64,000 bases of DNA from Rhizobium sp. CF080 (GCF_000282095.2 NZ_AKKC02000009.1:350147-414146); one strand, 5' to 3'. Positions 43,974 through 52,862 are shown, numbered from the stretch's first letter. The notes: generated by a model not told the origin, from the letters alone. Made by a program: numbers and translations.

Positions 43974-44258
43974 ATGATGGCAGTTCATCCTGGTCGCATT
44001 TTGAAACGCGAATTGACCGCGCGCAGTCTGTCGGCCAATCAGCTCGCCCTTTCACTCCGCCTGCCGTCAGGGCGGATCACCGACATTCTCAACGGAAAGC
44101 GCGGCGTCTCTCCCGATACGGCCCTGAGACTGGCACGGTATTTTGGAAACACCGCTCGTTTCTGGCTCGATCTGCAGACCGCCTATGAGCTTGCTCTTGC
44201 CGAACGGGAAAATGGCGCCCGGATCGCGGAAGAGGTCAAGCCGTCCGAAGCCGCCTGA
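43974..44258 (+). CDS. higA: HigA family antitoxin
   Basis: A 94-residue helix-turn-helix antitoxin of the XRE/HigA class. It carries VHPGRILKRELTARSLSANQLAL, SGRITDILNGKRGVSPDTALRLA and FWLDLQTAYELALAE. The start at 43974 was chosen because GAAGGA lies seven bases upstream; an ATG at 43968 is too close to that site. It neutralises HigB and represses the operon through the palindrome upstream of higB. Confidence 0.88.
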   Translation: MMAVHPGRILKRELTARSLSANQLALSLRLPSGRITDILNGKRGVSPDTALRLARYFGNTARFWLDLQTAYELALAERENGARIAEEVKPSEAA

Positions 44259-44285
44259 CGTTCCAGACAGTGTCGTCACCGGCTT

Positions 44286-44669
44286 CTAGAGAAGCGCGTG
44301 ACCTGCCGCCTGCAGCAACTCGCGGCTCTTCGGTTTGTCGGCCGTCTTGATCAGCAGGTGGTCGCCGTCGAAGGTGGAGACCACGAAAATGCCGATGCCG
44401 TTTTCCGACAGCGGTCGGATCACCGAGAGCACGATGCCGGTTTCGTCGAACGCGAACGGTCCCTGGAACTTGTAGCAGGTCCAGCCGCCATCCTGCTTGA
44501 TGTCGGACGGCACGCGTTCCTCGCGGCAGGTGATCGAGAGTTCGTCCCCGGAGCGGCTGATGCTGACGAAACCATCGCCATCCGCCCATGCGGGAACGGG
44601 GTCGGCGGCTCCAAGCCGCGCGATGGCATAGCTGCCGGCAAGTTCCCTGAGCGTGATATGCGGTGCCAT
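44286..44669 (-). CDS. ACT-domain (CASTOR/LysC-like) protein
   Basis: A 127-residue protein of two ACT-like halves. It contains LAGSYAIARLGAADPVPAWA, GFVSISRSGDELSITC and GIVLSVIRPLSENGIGIFVVSTF. These are seen in small ACT proteins, which sense amino acids, but the ligand is unknown. The start at 44669 has GGAG nine bases upstream; an in-frame GTG at 44693 is the alternative. It lies downstream of rpoH on the same strand, after a terminator. Confidence 0.75.
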   Translation of the reverse strand: MAPHITLRELAGSYAIARLGAADPVPAWADGDGFVSISRSGDELSITCREERVPSDIKQDGGWTCYKFQGPFAFDETGIVLSVIRPLSENGIGIFVVSTFDGDHLLIKTADKPKSRELLQAAGHALL

Positions 44670-44706
44670 CCCTGCTTCTCCGTCCGAGTTCACGGATGCC
44701 AGATAA

Positions 44707-44732
44707 AGAAAAGGGGCCGCCGAAGCAGCCCC
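44707..44732 (-). terminator. Intrinsic terminator of rpoH
   Basis: On the minus strand GGGGCTGC-TTCG-GCGGCCCC (one G-U pair) is followed by TTTTCTTT. It begins 26 bp after the rpoH stop. Confidence 0.85.
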
Positions 44733-44758
44733 TATTTTATCGTCGCGTCGAGCCGGAT

Positions 44759-45661
44759 TTACGCGTCGACGACGCGCAGGGCGTTCGCCTGGGCGAGCGC
44801 TTCCTTCTGAACCGCCTCCTGCACCTTTTCGAAGGCGCGGACTTCGATCTGACGGACGCGTTCGCGGCTGATGTCGAACTCGGCCGAGAGTTCTTCAAGC
44901 GTCACCGGATCGTCGGACAGGCGACGGGCCTCGAAGATGCGGCGTTCGCGTTCGTTCAGAACGCTCAGCGCCTTGGCCAGCATGCGGCGGCGCGTATCGA
45001 GCTCATCCTGCTCGATCAGCACGGCTTCCTGGCTTTCGTGGTCGTCTACCAGCCAATCCTGCCACTGGCCTGCTTCGCCTTCGGTGGCGCGGATCGGCGC
45101 GTTCAGCGAAGCGTCGCCCGAAAGGCGGCGGTTCATGGAAACCACTTCCTCCTCGGAGACGTTCAGCTTGGTGGCGATTTCGGCCACCTGGTCCGGCTTC
45201 AGATCACCTTCGTCGATCGCCTGGATCTTGCCCTTCAACCGGCGCAGGTTGAAGAACAGGCGCTTCTGGTTGGCGGTGGTGCCCATTTTCACGAGTGACC
45301 ACGAGCGCAGGATATATTCCTGGATCGAGGCCTTGATCCACCACATGGCATAGGTTGCCAGGCGGAAACCGCGTTCCGGGTCGAATTTCTTGACGGCCTG
45401 CATCAGGCCGACATTGCCTTCGGAGACGACTTCGCCGATCGGCAGGCCATAACCGCGATAACCCATGGCGATCTTCGCCACGAGACGCAGATGGCTGGTG
45501 ACCAGCTTGTGGGCCGCATCCCGGTCGGCATGTTCGGCATACCGTTTCGCCAGCATGTATTCCTGCTGCGGCTCCAGCATGGGAAACTTGCGGATTTCAT
45601 CGAGATAACGGTTGAGGCCGGCTTCGCCGGCGGTAATGGAAGGCAGATTATTGCGGGCCAT
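44759..45661 (-). CDS. rpoH: RNA polymerase sigma-32 (heat shock) factor
   Basis: A 300-residue sigma factor. Region 2 has LVTSHLRLVAKIAMGYRGYGLPIGE and RLATYAMWWIKASIQEYILRSW. The diagnostic RpoH box is QKRLFFNLR at residues 132-140. Region 4.2 ends ELSAEFDISRERVRQIEVRAFEKVQ. It drives chaperone and protease genes. Rhizobia often have two rpoH genes; this one near rluD and purA is probably rpoH1. AAGGGG lies about six bases before the start. Confidence 0.95.
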   Translation of the reverse strand: MARNNLPSITAGEAGLNRYLDEIRKFPMLEPQQEYMLAKRYAEHADRDAAHKLVTSHLRLVAKIAMGYRGYGLPIGEVVSEGNVGLMQAVKKFDPERGFRLATYAMWWIKASIQEYILRSWSLVKMGTTANQKRLFFNLRRLKGKIQAIDEGDLKPDQVAEIATKLNVSEEEVVSMNRRLSGDASLNAPIRATEGEAGQWQDWLVDDHESQEAVLIEQDELDTRRRMLAKALSVLNERERRIFEARRLSDDPVTLEELSAEFDISRERVRQIEVRAFEKVQEAVQKEALAQANALRVVDA

Positions 45662-45855
45662 AAAGCACCCCTTTCCGATCTATATATCGGCTCCCTTTTT
45701 GATCTAGCTGTGCATGCTGAAGGCGAGCCAAGCGGCGCGGGTCATTTTCGACCCCGCACCGACCCAAGTGACAGATAAGTACGGCAGAACAGTGATTCAA
45801 GTCATCACAGAAGCGTTATATCATTACAATATCGTAATATACGCCGCTGCTGATT

Positions 45856-46641
45856 TCAGCGATAGACGCGTTCCGAAAAGGCCCGCATGCCCGACCGCAC
45901 CATCAGTTCATAGACCATGCGACGGCTCATCGGATTGTGCAATCGCGCCACTTTCGAGCCGAGGAATTCCGTTTCCACATGGTCGAAGGCGAGGAGGTCC
46001 GGGGCCTCGGTGATCGCCTTCAGATAGAACTCGTGGAATTCGTTGCGGCAGACATAGGTCTTGTACTTGGTCATGCAGAAGGTCGAGAACATATCCTTGC
46101 GCTCCCGCAGGAAGTCCGCGACACCGACGGTCACCTCCGGCCAGGCGGGATTGAATGTATCGTCGAAGGCAATGATGCCGTGGTCGGCGAGCGTGTCCGT
46201 GGCAAGCCGGCTGTCGGCCGCGATATGCTGCAGCGTATGGCCGCCGTCGATGCTGAAGAAGCGGGTGCGGCCGACCTTGCTGGTGATTTCGTCGGCCTGC
46301 ATCAGGGTGCTGTCGCCCCTGATGATCAGCTCCTCGTCCACGTCCAAACCCAGCCGGCGGCCATTGGCAAGGAACTGGCCGTATTGCGTCGGCGCCCCGT
46401 CCGACGCCTGGCCGATATCGAAGAGATCGATCGCCAGGATCTTGTCCTCGCCGTTGCCGACCTTCTTCAGAAGGAAATAGGAGCGCCCGTAGAAGACGCC
46501 TATTTCAGCAATGCCTCCATCCAGCCCGTTGTTCTTCTGCACCTGAAGAAGAGACAGGAAAACCAGCGCGTCGGGAGGATCGATATATCCCTCGATCGTC
46601 GGCAGGTCACGAAAGATGAACTTCCGCAGGCCCGAATTCAT
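45856..46641 (-). CDS. Class I SAM-dependent methyltransferase (Methyltransf_24)
   Basis: A 261-residue protein. The SAM motif GGIAEIGVFYGRSYFLL resembles motif I, followed by LAIDLFDIGQ. Motif at FFSIDGGHTLQHIAADS and IIAFDDTFNPAW are characteristic of Methyltransf_24. The target is unknown; relatives modify polysaccharide or secondary metabolite sugars. The start at 46641 has GGAGG 10 bases upstream, and an in-frame ATG further upstream at 46710 is an alternative. It lies upstream of rpoH and on the same strand, with 194 bp between. Confidence 0.7.
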   Translation of the reverse strand: MNSGLRKFIFRDLPTIEGYIDPPDALVFLSLLQVQKNNGLDGGIAEIGVFYGRSYFLLKKVGNGEDKILAIDLFDIGQASDGAPTQYGQFLANGRRLGLDVDEELIIRGDSTLMQADEITSKVGRTRFFSIDGGHTLQHIAADSRLATDTLADHGIIAFDDTFNPAWPEVTVGVADFLRERKDMFSTFCMTKYKTYVCRNEFHEFYLKAITEAPDLLAFDHVETEFLGSKVARLHNPMSRRMVYELMVRSGMRAFSERVYR

Positions 46642-46870
46642 ATCCAACCTGCCTCCGGTCATCTGGCGGATTTTCAAATGCATCGTGCGCGATGCACAAG
46701 TTGTCCCCATGGTTGAGCTTGGTTCCGCCGCTATTTCATTCGCATCGAAGAAATAGAGGCAAATAAAGCAAAACTTTGACGATCCTTTGACTTGGCTTTA
46801 GGTGGTATAATTCCGACCATGACTCGGAATTATTTAGGCGTGCCTTGACCCTGCCTATTTCTGCAGGATT

Positions 46871-47179
46871 TCAAAGGCATTTGCGTTCGACCGCATGCGC
46901 GTTGCCGCGGCGGTAGCGGCTGACACCGCCATAGGCCTGGCTGCGCGAAACGCCGATATCCTTCAACTGATCATCGGTCAGCTCGAGCAGCGCCAGCCGG
47001 TTCCGGTGCTGGCGAAGTTTTGCGGCGATGACGGCGATCAGGCGGCGCAGAAGTGATGTCTCGACGGCGGCCGTATCGTCGGTTTCTGCTGGCTTGGCCG
47101 CCGCCACCGGCAACAGTTCCAAGGCAAGGTGGTAGCGTTCCGATGCGCGGTCAAAGACCGCCCGGTTCTCGTTCTTCAT
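46871..47179 (-). CDS. DUF1127 small basic protein
   Basis: A 102-residue protein. The C-terminal DUF1127 helix pair, LLELTDDQLKDIGVSRSQA, is preceded by RLIAVIAAKLRQHRNRLAL. Small DUF1127 proteins in alphaproteobacteria have been linked to RNA and phosphate-related regulation, but here an extra N-terminal 45 residues is present and the function is unknown. A strong AGGAG site lies nine bases upstream of the start. Confidence 0.78.
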   Translation of the reverse strand: MKNENRAVFDRASERYHLALELLPVAAAKPAETDDTAAVETSLLRRLIAVIAAKLRQHRNRLALLELTDDQLKDIGVSRSQAYGGVSRYRRGNAHAVERKCL

Positions 47180-47199
47180 GATCTTTCTCCTGAAGGGAT

Positions 47200-47251
47200 G
47201 CCGGCCGATCCGCGGCCGGCGTTCAGGAGGCGGGCGACTGCCGCCCGCCTC
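47200..47251 (-). other. Two tandem stem-loops between small Cys-rich gene and DUF1127 gene
   Basis: GCCGGCC-N7-GGCCGGC at 47200-47220 and the perfect 10-bp stem GAGGCGGGCG-ACTGC-CGCCCGCCTC at 47227-47251. Neither has a U-run on the minus strand. They end the mRNA of the upstream Cys-rich gene or regulate read-through into the DUF1127 gene. Confidence 0.45.
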
Positions 47252-47281
47252 GATGTCGGTTGTTGGGGTGTTGGCTGCCGT

Positions 47282-47443
47282 CTACTTGCCGGCTGCCCGG
47301 GCCGTGCGGGTCGCGACTTCCGCTTCCCGCAATGCTTCGGCGCATTCCTCGCAGCAGACTTCGACCGTCTTGCCGCTGATCTTCACCGCGATCCGGGTCG
47401 AATCGAGTTCGCAGTCGCAGGCGGCGCAGGTGTTCTCTTTCAT
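47282..47443 (-). CDS. Small Cys-rich putative metal-binding protein
   Basis: A 53-residue protein, MKENTCAACDCELDSTRIAV to ARAAGK. Cysteines lie at residues 6, 9 and 11 (CAACDC) and at 30, 31 and 34 (CCEEC), spaced like small TRASH/YHS-type metal-binding modules around a predicted beta strand (TRIAVKISGKTVEVCC). GGGAG is eight bases upstream of the start. It lies 92 bp downstream of an AraC regulator with its own Cys cluster. Probably binds a soft metal or iron; that is inference. Confidence 0.7.
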   Translation of the reverse strand: MKENTCAACDCELDSTRIAVKISGKTVEVCCEECAEALREAEVATRTARAAGK

Positions 47444-47535
47444 GGTGGCATCTCCCGATGTGGATGTTACGGGAGAAGAAAAGCACTTTGGCGGGGTCTT
47501 GCGCTGTCAGAATCTTTAGCGACTTTGCGGCCGTG

Positions 47536-48369
47536 CTATCTCAAGCCGGCAAATCTCTGGAATTCCGCCGGTGTGCGGCCATAGGCCTGGCGGAATGCGG
47601 AGGAGAAGTGGCTGTGGCTCGAAAAGCCGAGCTCGAAGCCAAGGTCGGTCAGGTCGTCATAGGTGCCGAGCAGATCGAGGGCTCGCGCCAGCCGCAGGCG
47701 AAGCTGGTAGCGGTAGAGCGGTGTGCCCTCCACCTGCTGGAAGACCTGGGTCAGGTAGACCGGCGAGACGCCGGTTTCTCCGGCGATCTCGGCGAGCGTC
47801 CAGCGGCGCGCGAGATCGGAGGAGAGGGCGAGCTTGGCGCGATCCACCAGCTTCTGGCGTCCGGCGCTGGCGGTCGCGGCGCGGGCGGTGCGCACGCCGA
47901 CGGAGCGGCGCACCAGCGTCATGGCCAGTGTTTCCGCCTCCAGCGTCTCGGCGGCGCCGCGCATCAGGCTGTGGCGCAGCAGCGCCACCAGCGCCTGGGC
48001 TCGTTCGTCGATCCTCAGCCGCTGCTTGTTGAAGACGAAGCGAGAGCCCTTGGGATTGCGGTGCTCGGCCGGCACCAGTTCCTCCAGCATCGCTTCGGGC
48101 ACGTCCATGCTCAGGCAGGAATCGCCGCCTTCGACCGGATGGCTGATCTGGTAGGCCTCGTCGCAGTTGAAGAACAGGACCTGGTTGGCTTCCGCCACCG
48201 TGTCGTCGCCGCCGACATGACGCATGAACACGCCGCGATAGGGGAAGACCAGGCTCGTCGCATGCGAGCATTCCTCGCCGCTGCGATGCCGGCAATCGCC
48301 GTTGCACACGACGTCGCGGACCTGGATCAGGTCGGTGTCGAGGAGCTTTGTGACGGCGAACTGGCTCAT
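47536..48369 (-). CDS. AraC-family transcriptional regulator with N-terminal Cys/His cluster
   Basis: A 277-residue regulator. The N-terminus has CNGDCRHRSGEECSH (Cys22, Cys26, His28, Cys34, His36), which looks like a metal or redox site. A jelly-roll-like part (LVFPYRGVFMRHVGG, ANQVLFFNCDEAYQISHP) follows. The C-terminal AraC DNA-binding domain contains ARRWTLAEIAGETGVSPVYLTQ and GFELGFSSHSHFSSAFRQAYG. It probably controls the adjacent Cys-rich protein gene and itself. The inducing signal is unknown. Confidence 0.85.
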   Translation of the reverse strand: MSQFAVTKLLDTDLIQVRDVVCNGDCRHRSGEECSHATSLVFPYRGVFMRHVGGDDTVAEANQVLFFNCDEAYQISHPVEGGDSCLSMDVPEAMLEELVPAEHRNPKGSRFVFNKQRLRIDERAQALVALLRHSLMRGAAETLEAETLAMTLVRRSVGVRTARAATASAGRQKLVDRAKLALSSDLARRWTLAEIAGETGVSPVYLTQVFQQVEGTPLYRYQLRLRLARALDLLGTYDDLTDLGFELGFSSHSHFSSAFRQAYGRTPAEFQRFAGLR

Positions 48370-48429
48370 GGGGGCCTCGTGGATGACGAGAAGCTATATA
48401 CTCCCCGACAACTCCTCAAACCACCCGTT

Positions 48430-49452
48430 TCATGCCTTCAGCGCTTCGATCAGCTCCGCCATGTCCTCCGGCATCGGCGCTTCGAATTCCATCACCTCGC
48501 CGGTGCGGGGATGTTCGAAGGCGAGCAGGAAGGCGTGCAGCGCCTGGCGCGGAAAGCGGTTGACGACGCCCTTGGCGAAATCCGGCAGCAGGTTCGCCTT
48601 TGTCTTGAAGCCGGCGGAATAGTCCTGGTCGCCGATCAGCGGGTGGCCGATATGGGCCATGTGGACGCGGATCTGGTGGGTGCGGCCGGTTTCCAGCCGA
48701 CATTCGATCAGCGCGGCAAGTGCCGTCGCATCCGGTTTCTCGTGGAAACGCTCGATCACCTGGTAATGGGTGATGGCCTCGCGGGCGTCGCTGCTGTCTT
48801 CCTTCTGCACGGCGCGCTTGGTACGGTCGCCGGCGCGGCCGAGCGGCGCGTCGATCGTGCCCTTGAGGCCCCGCGGACGGCCCCAGACGACCGCCTGATA
48901 GGCGCGCTCCAGAGGCCCCGAGCGGCCATGATCGGCGAACTGGTCGGCGAGGTGGCGGTGGGCGATATCGTTCTTGGCGGCGACCATGACGCCGCTGGTA
49001 TCCTTGTCGAGGCGGTGGACGATGCCGGGGCGCTTGACGCCGCCGATACCCGAAAGGCTGGCGCCGCAGTGATAAATCAGCGCGTTGACCAGCGTGCCGG
49101 TCCAGTTGCCGGCGCCGGGATGGACAACGAGGCCAGCCGGCTTGGCGATGACGATCAGGTCGTCATCCTCGTAAAGCACTTCAAGCGGGATATCCTCGCC
49201 CTTCGGTTCCGGGTCCTCGGGCTCGGGAAGGTCGATCTCGACGGCGTCGCCGGCGGTGATCTTCTTCTTCGGCTCGGTGATGACCTTGCCATTCAGCCTG
49301 ACGGCACCCTGTTCGATCAGCGCCTTGATGCGGTTTCGTGAAAACTCGCCGTCGAGAACGGATGTCAGCCAGGCATCCAGCCGCCCTTCGGCCTCTTCGG
49401 AGGCGGTGAGGACTTTCCTTGGGCGCTCGGCTTCTTTAAAGGGATCGTTCAT
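48430..49452 (-). CDS. rluD: RluA-family ribosomal large-subunit pseudouridine synthase
   Basis: A 340-residue enzyme with an N-terminal S4 domain (RNRIKALIEQGAVRLNG). The catalytic domain has the HRLDKDTSGVMVAAK motif with the catalytic Asp. ETGRTHQIRVHMAHIGHPLIGD is also typical. RluD modifies U1911, U1915 and U1917 in 23S rRNA; the length and S4 domain fit RluD rather than RluC, but the paralogue choice is not certain. It faces a divergent single-TM gene 46 bp away. Confidence 0.85.
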   Translation of the reverse strand: MNDPFKEAERPRKVLTASEEAEGRLDAWLTSVLDGEFSRNRIKALIEQGAVRLNGKVITEPKKKITAGDAVEIDLPEPEDPEPKGEDIPLEVLYEDDDLIVIAKPAGLVVHPGAGNWTGTLVNALIYHCGASLSGIGGVKRPGIVHRLDKDTSGVMVAAKNDIAHRHLADQFADHGRSGPLERAYQAVVWGRPRGLKGTIDAPLGRAGDRTKRAVQKEDSSDAREAITHYQVIERFHEKPDATALAALIECRLETGRTHQIRVHMAHIGHPLIGDQDYSAGFKTKANLLPDFAKGVVNRFPRQALHAFLLAFEHPRTGEVMEFEAPMPEDMAELIEALKA

Positions 49453-49498
49453 TCAATCATTCCGATAGCATTCGACAAGAAACAAGGACGCCGCCCTC

Positions 49499-49885
49499 AT
49501 GCCCCAACCCGAAATCGAGGAAAAGGAAGAGCCGCTTGATCCGGCAATGGAGAGAATCCGCCGGAAAATGGTGCTTCTGATACTCGTTTCGGGCGGGATC
49601 TTGTTCGTCTGCTTTATGGCGGTCCTTGGCGCCATTGTCTACAAGGTCGCGCAGCGGCCGGCCAAGCCGGAGGCGATCGCCTCGACGGGCGGCTTCTCGG
49701 TACCGGCCGGCCAGCCGCTTGCGGCAACCGCGGAACTGCCGCCCGGCTTTGTCGTGCAGGGCGTATCGCTCTCCGGCAGCCAGATCCTGTTCTACGGGCT
49801 GCTGACCGGCGACCAGAAGGTGTTGATCTACGATATCGCTGCCGGCCGCATCGTCGCCGATGTGACGGTGGCGATACCGCAATAA
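49499..49885 (+). CDS. Alphaproteobacterial single-TM hypothetical (DUF6476-like)
   Basis: A 128-residue protein. An acidic N-terminus (EIEEKEEPLDPAMERIRRK) precedes one membrane helix (about residues 25-47). The outer part contains GFVVQGVSLSGSQILFYGLLTG and RIVADVTVAIP, which look like beta strands. It resembles the small DUF6476-type proteins often found next to rluD in Rhizobiales. Its stop overlaps the start of the methyltransferase gene by one base (TAATG). Confidence 0.65.
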   Translation: MPQPEIEEKEEPLDPAMERIRRKMVLLILVSGGILFVCFMAVLGAIVYKVAQRPAKPEAIASTGGFSVPAGQPLAATAELPPGFVVQGVSLSGSQILFYGLLTGDQKVLIYDIAAGRIVADVTVAIPQ

Positions 49886-50706
49886 TGGCGCCGGTCCGCA
49901 TCGAGGACGCGGACGATCCGCGGATCGCCGAGTTCCGCTCGATCCGCGAGCGGGACCTCACCGGGCGGGAGGGGCGGTTCATCGCGGAAGGCACCGTGGT
50001 GCTCAGGATGCTCGCCACCGCGCATGGTTCGGGCGGTGATTTTGTAACCGAAAAGATCCTGCTGCTTGAAAACCGGGTTGCCGGGCTTTCGGACATCCTC
50101 GCCAGCTTTCCCGCGGATGTTCCGGTCTATGTCGCCTCGGCCGCGGTGCTTGATCAGATTGCCGGTTTCCACCTGCATCGCGGCGTGCTAGCGCTGGGGC
50201 GCCGGCGGCAGGAGAGGACGGCTTCGGAACTGGTCGCCACGCTGCCGGAAAAGGCGCTGGTGGTTGCCGCCTTCGGCATTGCCAATCACGACAATATAGG
50301 CTCGATCTTCCGCAATGCCGCAGCCTTCGGCGCCGATGCGGTACTGCTCGATGAGGGCTGCTGTGATCCGCTCTACCGCAAGGCGCTGCGCGTCTCGGTC
50401 GGAGCGGTGCTGTCGGTGCCCTATGCGCGACACGGCACGATGTCGGACATTCTGGCGGCGCTGATGGAGAGCGGTTTTGCCGTGTGGGGGCTCTCGCCGG
50501 CGGGTTCGGTGGAAATCCGCAACGTGCCGGCCTCCGATCGCATGGTGCTGATCACCGGAACGGAAGGCGAGGGGCTGCCGGCGCAGGTGCTAACCCGCAT
50601 CCAGTCGGCGCGGATTGCCCAGGCACCGGGCCTCGACAGCCTCAATGCGGCAACGGCGACCGGCATCGCGCTCTACGAGATCGCCATGGCGCAGGGCAGG
50701 TTATAG
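49885..50706 (+). CDS. SpoU/TrmH-family RNA 2'-O-methyltransferase
   Basis: A 273-residue SPOUT enzyme. The N-terminal substrate-binding part includes TGREGRFIAEGTVVLRMLA. The knotted catalytic domain carries the three motifs: IANHDNIGSIFRNAAAFGADA, RMVLITGTEGEGLPAQVL and LDSLNAATATGIALYEIA. It methylates ribose in rRNA or tRNA. Which base is not determined. It is translationally coupled to the single-TM protein gene. Confidence 0.88.
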   Translation: MAPVRIEDADDPRIAEFRSIRERDLTGREGRFIAEGTVVLRMLATAHGSGGDFVTEKILLLENRVAGLSDILASFPADVPVYVASAAVLDQIAGFHLHRGVLALGRRRQERTASELVATLPEKALVVAAFGIANHDNIGSIFRNAAAFGADAVLLDEGCCDPLYRKALRVSVGAVLSVPYARHGTMSDILAALMESGFAVWGLSPAGSVEIRNVPASDRMVLITGTEGEGLPAQVLTRIQSARIAQAPGLDSLNAATATGIALYEIAMAQGRL

Positions 50707-50710
50707 AGGT

Positions 50711-51916
50711 TCAGCTGTTCGCGTCCCGGGCGGACGCGAGCGTCTTTTTCGACTTCGCGGCCAGGCTCTCCCGGTTGCCGTTTCCGGACTTGCCGGACAG
50801 GATCTTGTGGATCGGCGAGGCCGAACCTTCGGATGCCGCCGTTATGGCCACCATGCTGGCGGCGATCGAGGCGAGTTCCTGGCGGATCGCTTCGTCGTTG
50901 CCGCTGCCCTTCTGCAGGCGTTCGGAAAGCGCGGTTGCCCTGTTGCGGGCATCGTCGGCCATCTTGGCCACCACCGGATCGACGTCCTGCTGCCCGGCAA
51001 TCCGGGCCTGCCTCGGAGGCGGCGCATGCGGAATTTCGCGCAGGTTGATGTCCTCCGGAGTGATCTTCTTCTTCGGCGTAGTTTTTACCACCGGGCGGAC
51101 GAGAACCGAATCGCGAAGGGCGCGACTGGCATCCCGCGCCTCGGCATTGGCGCCTTTCAGTTTATCGCGCAGCCGGCCGATCTCGGCAAGACGGCGCTCC
51201 AGCGTTGTCTCCCTGTCGGCGCGGTCGGCGATTTCCCGCGCAAGCTTGTCCTCGAGCCGCTGGACGCGGTTTTCCTCCTGGGCGAGCCTTGTCTCAGCAT
51301 CCTTGGCGCGGGCCGTCTGCAGCCGCACGTCGTTGCGCAGCGTGTCCCGTTCGTCGCGCAGGGCGGTGACCCGGAATTTCAGGTTCTCCACCTCGGTGTC
51401 GCGGGTGGAAAGGTCGATCCGGAAATTGTCGGCGTCGGCCATCATCAGAAGCTGGCGCTGCTGCAGGCTGTCGATTTCCAGCTCCTTGGCAGCGATGGTT
51501 TCCTCGGCGGTTTCGAGGGCTGCCTTCAACTGCTGGATATAGCTGTCTTCCTGGCGCAGGCGCGAGCGGGCGTCGGCGGCCTCGACATCCATGGTGTCGA
51601 TCTGGGCGCGCAGGTCGGTGATTTCGGAGAGAAGCTGCCTGGCTTCCTCGGCAAGGCTGTCGCTCTTGATCTGCAGCGCAACGGCCTTGTCCCTTTCCTG
51701 GACGAGTTCCTGCTTGGTGCGGGCATTCTCTGCCGCATAAACGGCGCGCGCCATGTCCCGCTGGGCACGGACTTCCTGCGGGCTGATCGGCAGCGTCGCC
51801 TTGATGCGGTTTTCGGTATAGCGGACGATGCGATTGTGAACCGCCGGGGCAATCAGCATCACTGCAAGTGCGGCGCTCAGGAAACCCAAGCCGAACAGAA
51901 GAGCAAATTGGATCAC
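50711..51916 (-). CDS. Membrane-anchored coiled-coil protein
   Basis: A 401-residue protein with one N-terminal membrane helix (about residues 4-24). A long coiled coil covers about residues 50-280 and is rich in Glu, Arg, Leu and Ala heptads. A Pro-rich segment (REIPHAPPPRQ) and a basic C-terminus ending KSKKTLASARDANS follow. No enzyme motif is visible. Such proteins in rhizobia are conserved but not characterised. Its start is 155 bp before the DUF1134 gene, which points the same way. Confidence 0.7.
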   Translation of the reverse strand: MIQFALLFGLGFLSAALAVMLIAPAVHNRIVRYTENRIKATLPISPQEVRAQRDMARAVYAAENARTKQELVQERDKAVALQIKSDSLAEEARQLLSEITDLRAQIDTMDVEAADARSRLRQEDSYIQQLKAALETAEETIAAKELEIDSLQQRQLLMMADADNFRIDLSTRDTEVENLKFRVTALRDERDTLRNDVRLQTARAKDAETRLAQEENRVQRLEDKLAREIADRADRETTLERRLAEIGRLRDKLKGANAEARDASRALRDSVLVRPVVKTTPKKKITPEDINLREIPHAPPPRQARIAGQQDVDPVVAKMADDARNRATALSERLQKGSGNDEAIRQELASIAASMVAITAASEGSASPIHKILSGKSGNGNRESLAAKSKKTLASARDANS

Positions 51917-52074
51917 GATGCGGCCGTTTCGCGGTCTGGATGGGAATGCGCAGGCTGTTTAAGCATGGTCGCATTCAACCGACAAGCGCTCTTCAGACAG
52001 AAGGCCGGATTACCGGCCGCTGCGGTGAAAAACATGAAATCCCCTCCGTTATCCGGGGAGGATAATGGCGAATT

Positions 52075-52677
52075 TCAGAAAGGGTTCCAGGTCGGCGACT
52101 GGGTGAGTTTCAGATAACCGACGTTGATGCCGAGGCGAGCGCCGAGGCCGGTGCGAATCGGCACCAGAATCACATTGTTGTTGCGCAGCACCGTCATGCC
52201 GACGCCGGCGACCACGAAGGCGGAGCCGGACACGCCGCCGAAGCGGGCATAAAGGCTGTTCACCGAGGGAAGGTCATAGACCAGCATCATCGCGCGGGTG
52301 CCCTGGCCGCCATAGTCGATGCCGAGCGAGGGGCCCTGCCAGAAAACCGGATGCTGGCCGGCATTCTTGGTGTAGAGTTCGCCCTCGCCATAGGTCAGGC
52401 CGGCGATGAAGGCGCCCGAACCTTCCTGGCCGAGGATATAGCCGTTCGGCAGGCCGTATTGCGCAAAGGCGTTTTCGACGACCTTGGCAAGCCCGCCGCT
52501 GGTGGAGCCGAAGAAGCCGTGGCCGGCGTCGACGATTTCCTGGGCAGAATATTGGTTGGAGCCCTGCTGGGCCGATGCCGGGCCTGCGAAGACCGCCACG
52601 GCTGCGATCACGGCAAACACCGTCGCTGCGAAACGGGCGAGGGCGGAAGGAGTGTGGATGCGCATTGTCAGATCCAT
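52075..52677 (-). CDS. DUF1134 secreted protein
   Basis: A 200-residue protein with a signal peptide (about residues 1-37). The mature part starts QQGSNQYSAQEIVDAGHGFFG and contains GLAKVVENAFAQYGLPNGYI, PVFWQGPSLGIDYGGQGTRA and VYDLPSVNSLYARFGG, diagnostic of DUF1134. Members are conserved in alphaproteobacteria; a lipid or envelope role has been proposed by others but I cannot verify it. Two ATGs at 52677 and 52665 are possible starts; neither has a strong site. Confidence 0.82.
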   Translation of the reverse strand: MDLTMRIHTPSALARFAATVFAVIAAVAVFAGPASAQQGSNQYSAQEIVDAGHGFFGSTSGGLAKVVENAFAQYGLPNGYILGQEGSGAFIAGLTYGEGELYTKNAGQHPVFWQGPSLGIDYGGQGTRAMMLVYDLPSVNSLYARFGGVSGSAFVVAGVGMTVLRNNNVILVPIRTGLGARLGINVGYLKLTQSPTWNPF

Positions 52678-52862
52678 GATTGTATCATCCAGGGGCACGC
52701 CTTTTGCATCATGCTTAAGGCTCATCCATTTTGGGGCCATCATCTTAATAATCGGTTTACCAAATATGGTGTCATTATGACCGGGAACATTGCTCCATCC
52801 CCGCGCAACCTTCAAATGGCAAGGCGGACAAGGGGGAAGCATTTCCCAAACAGGAGACCTAC

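Noticed and set aside
43611..44286. HigBA as part of a mobile element or genomic island
   Set aside because: No transposase, integrase, direct repeats or tRNA nearby, and base composition matches the neighbours.
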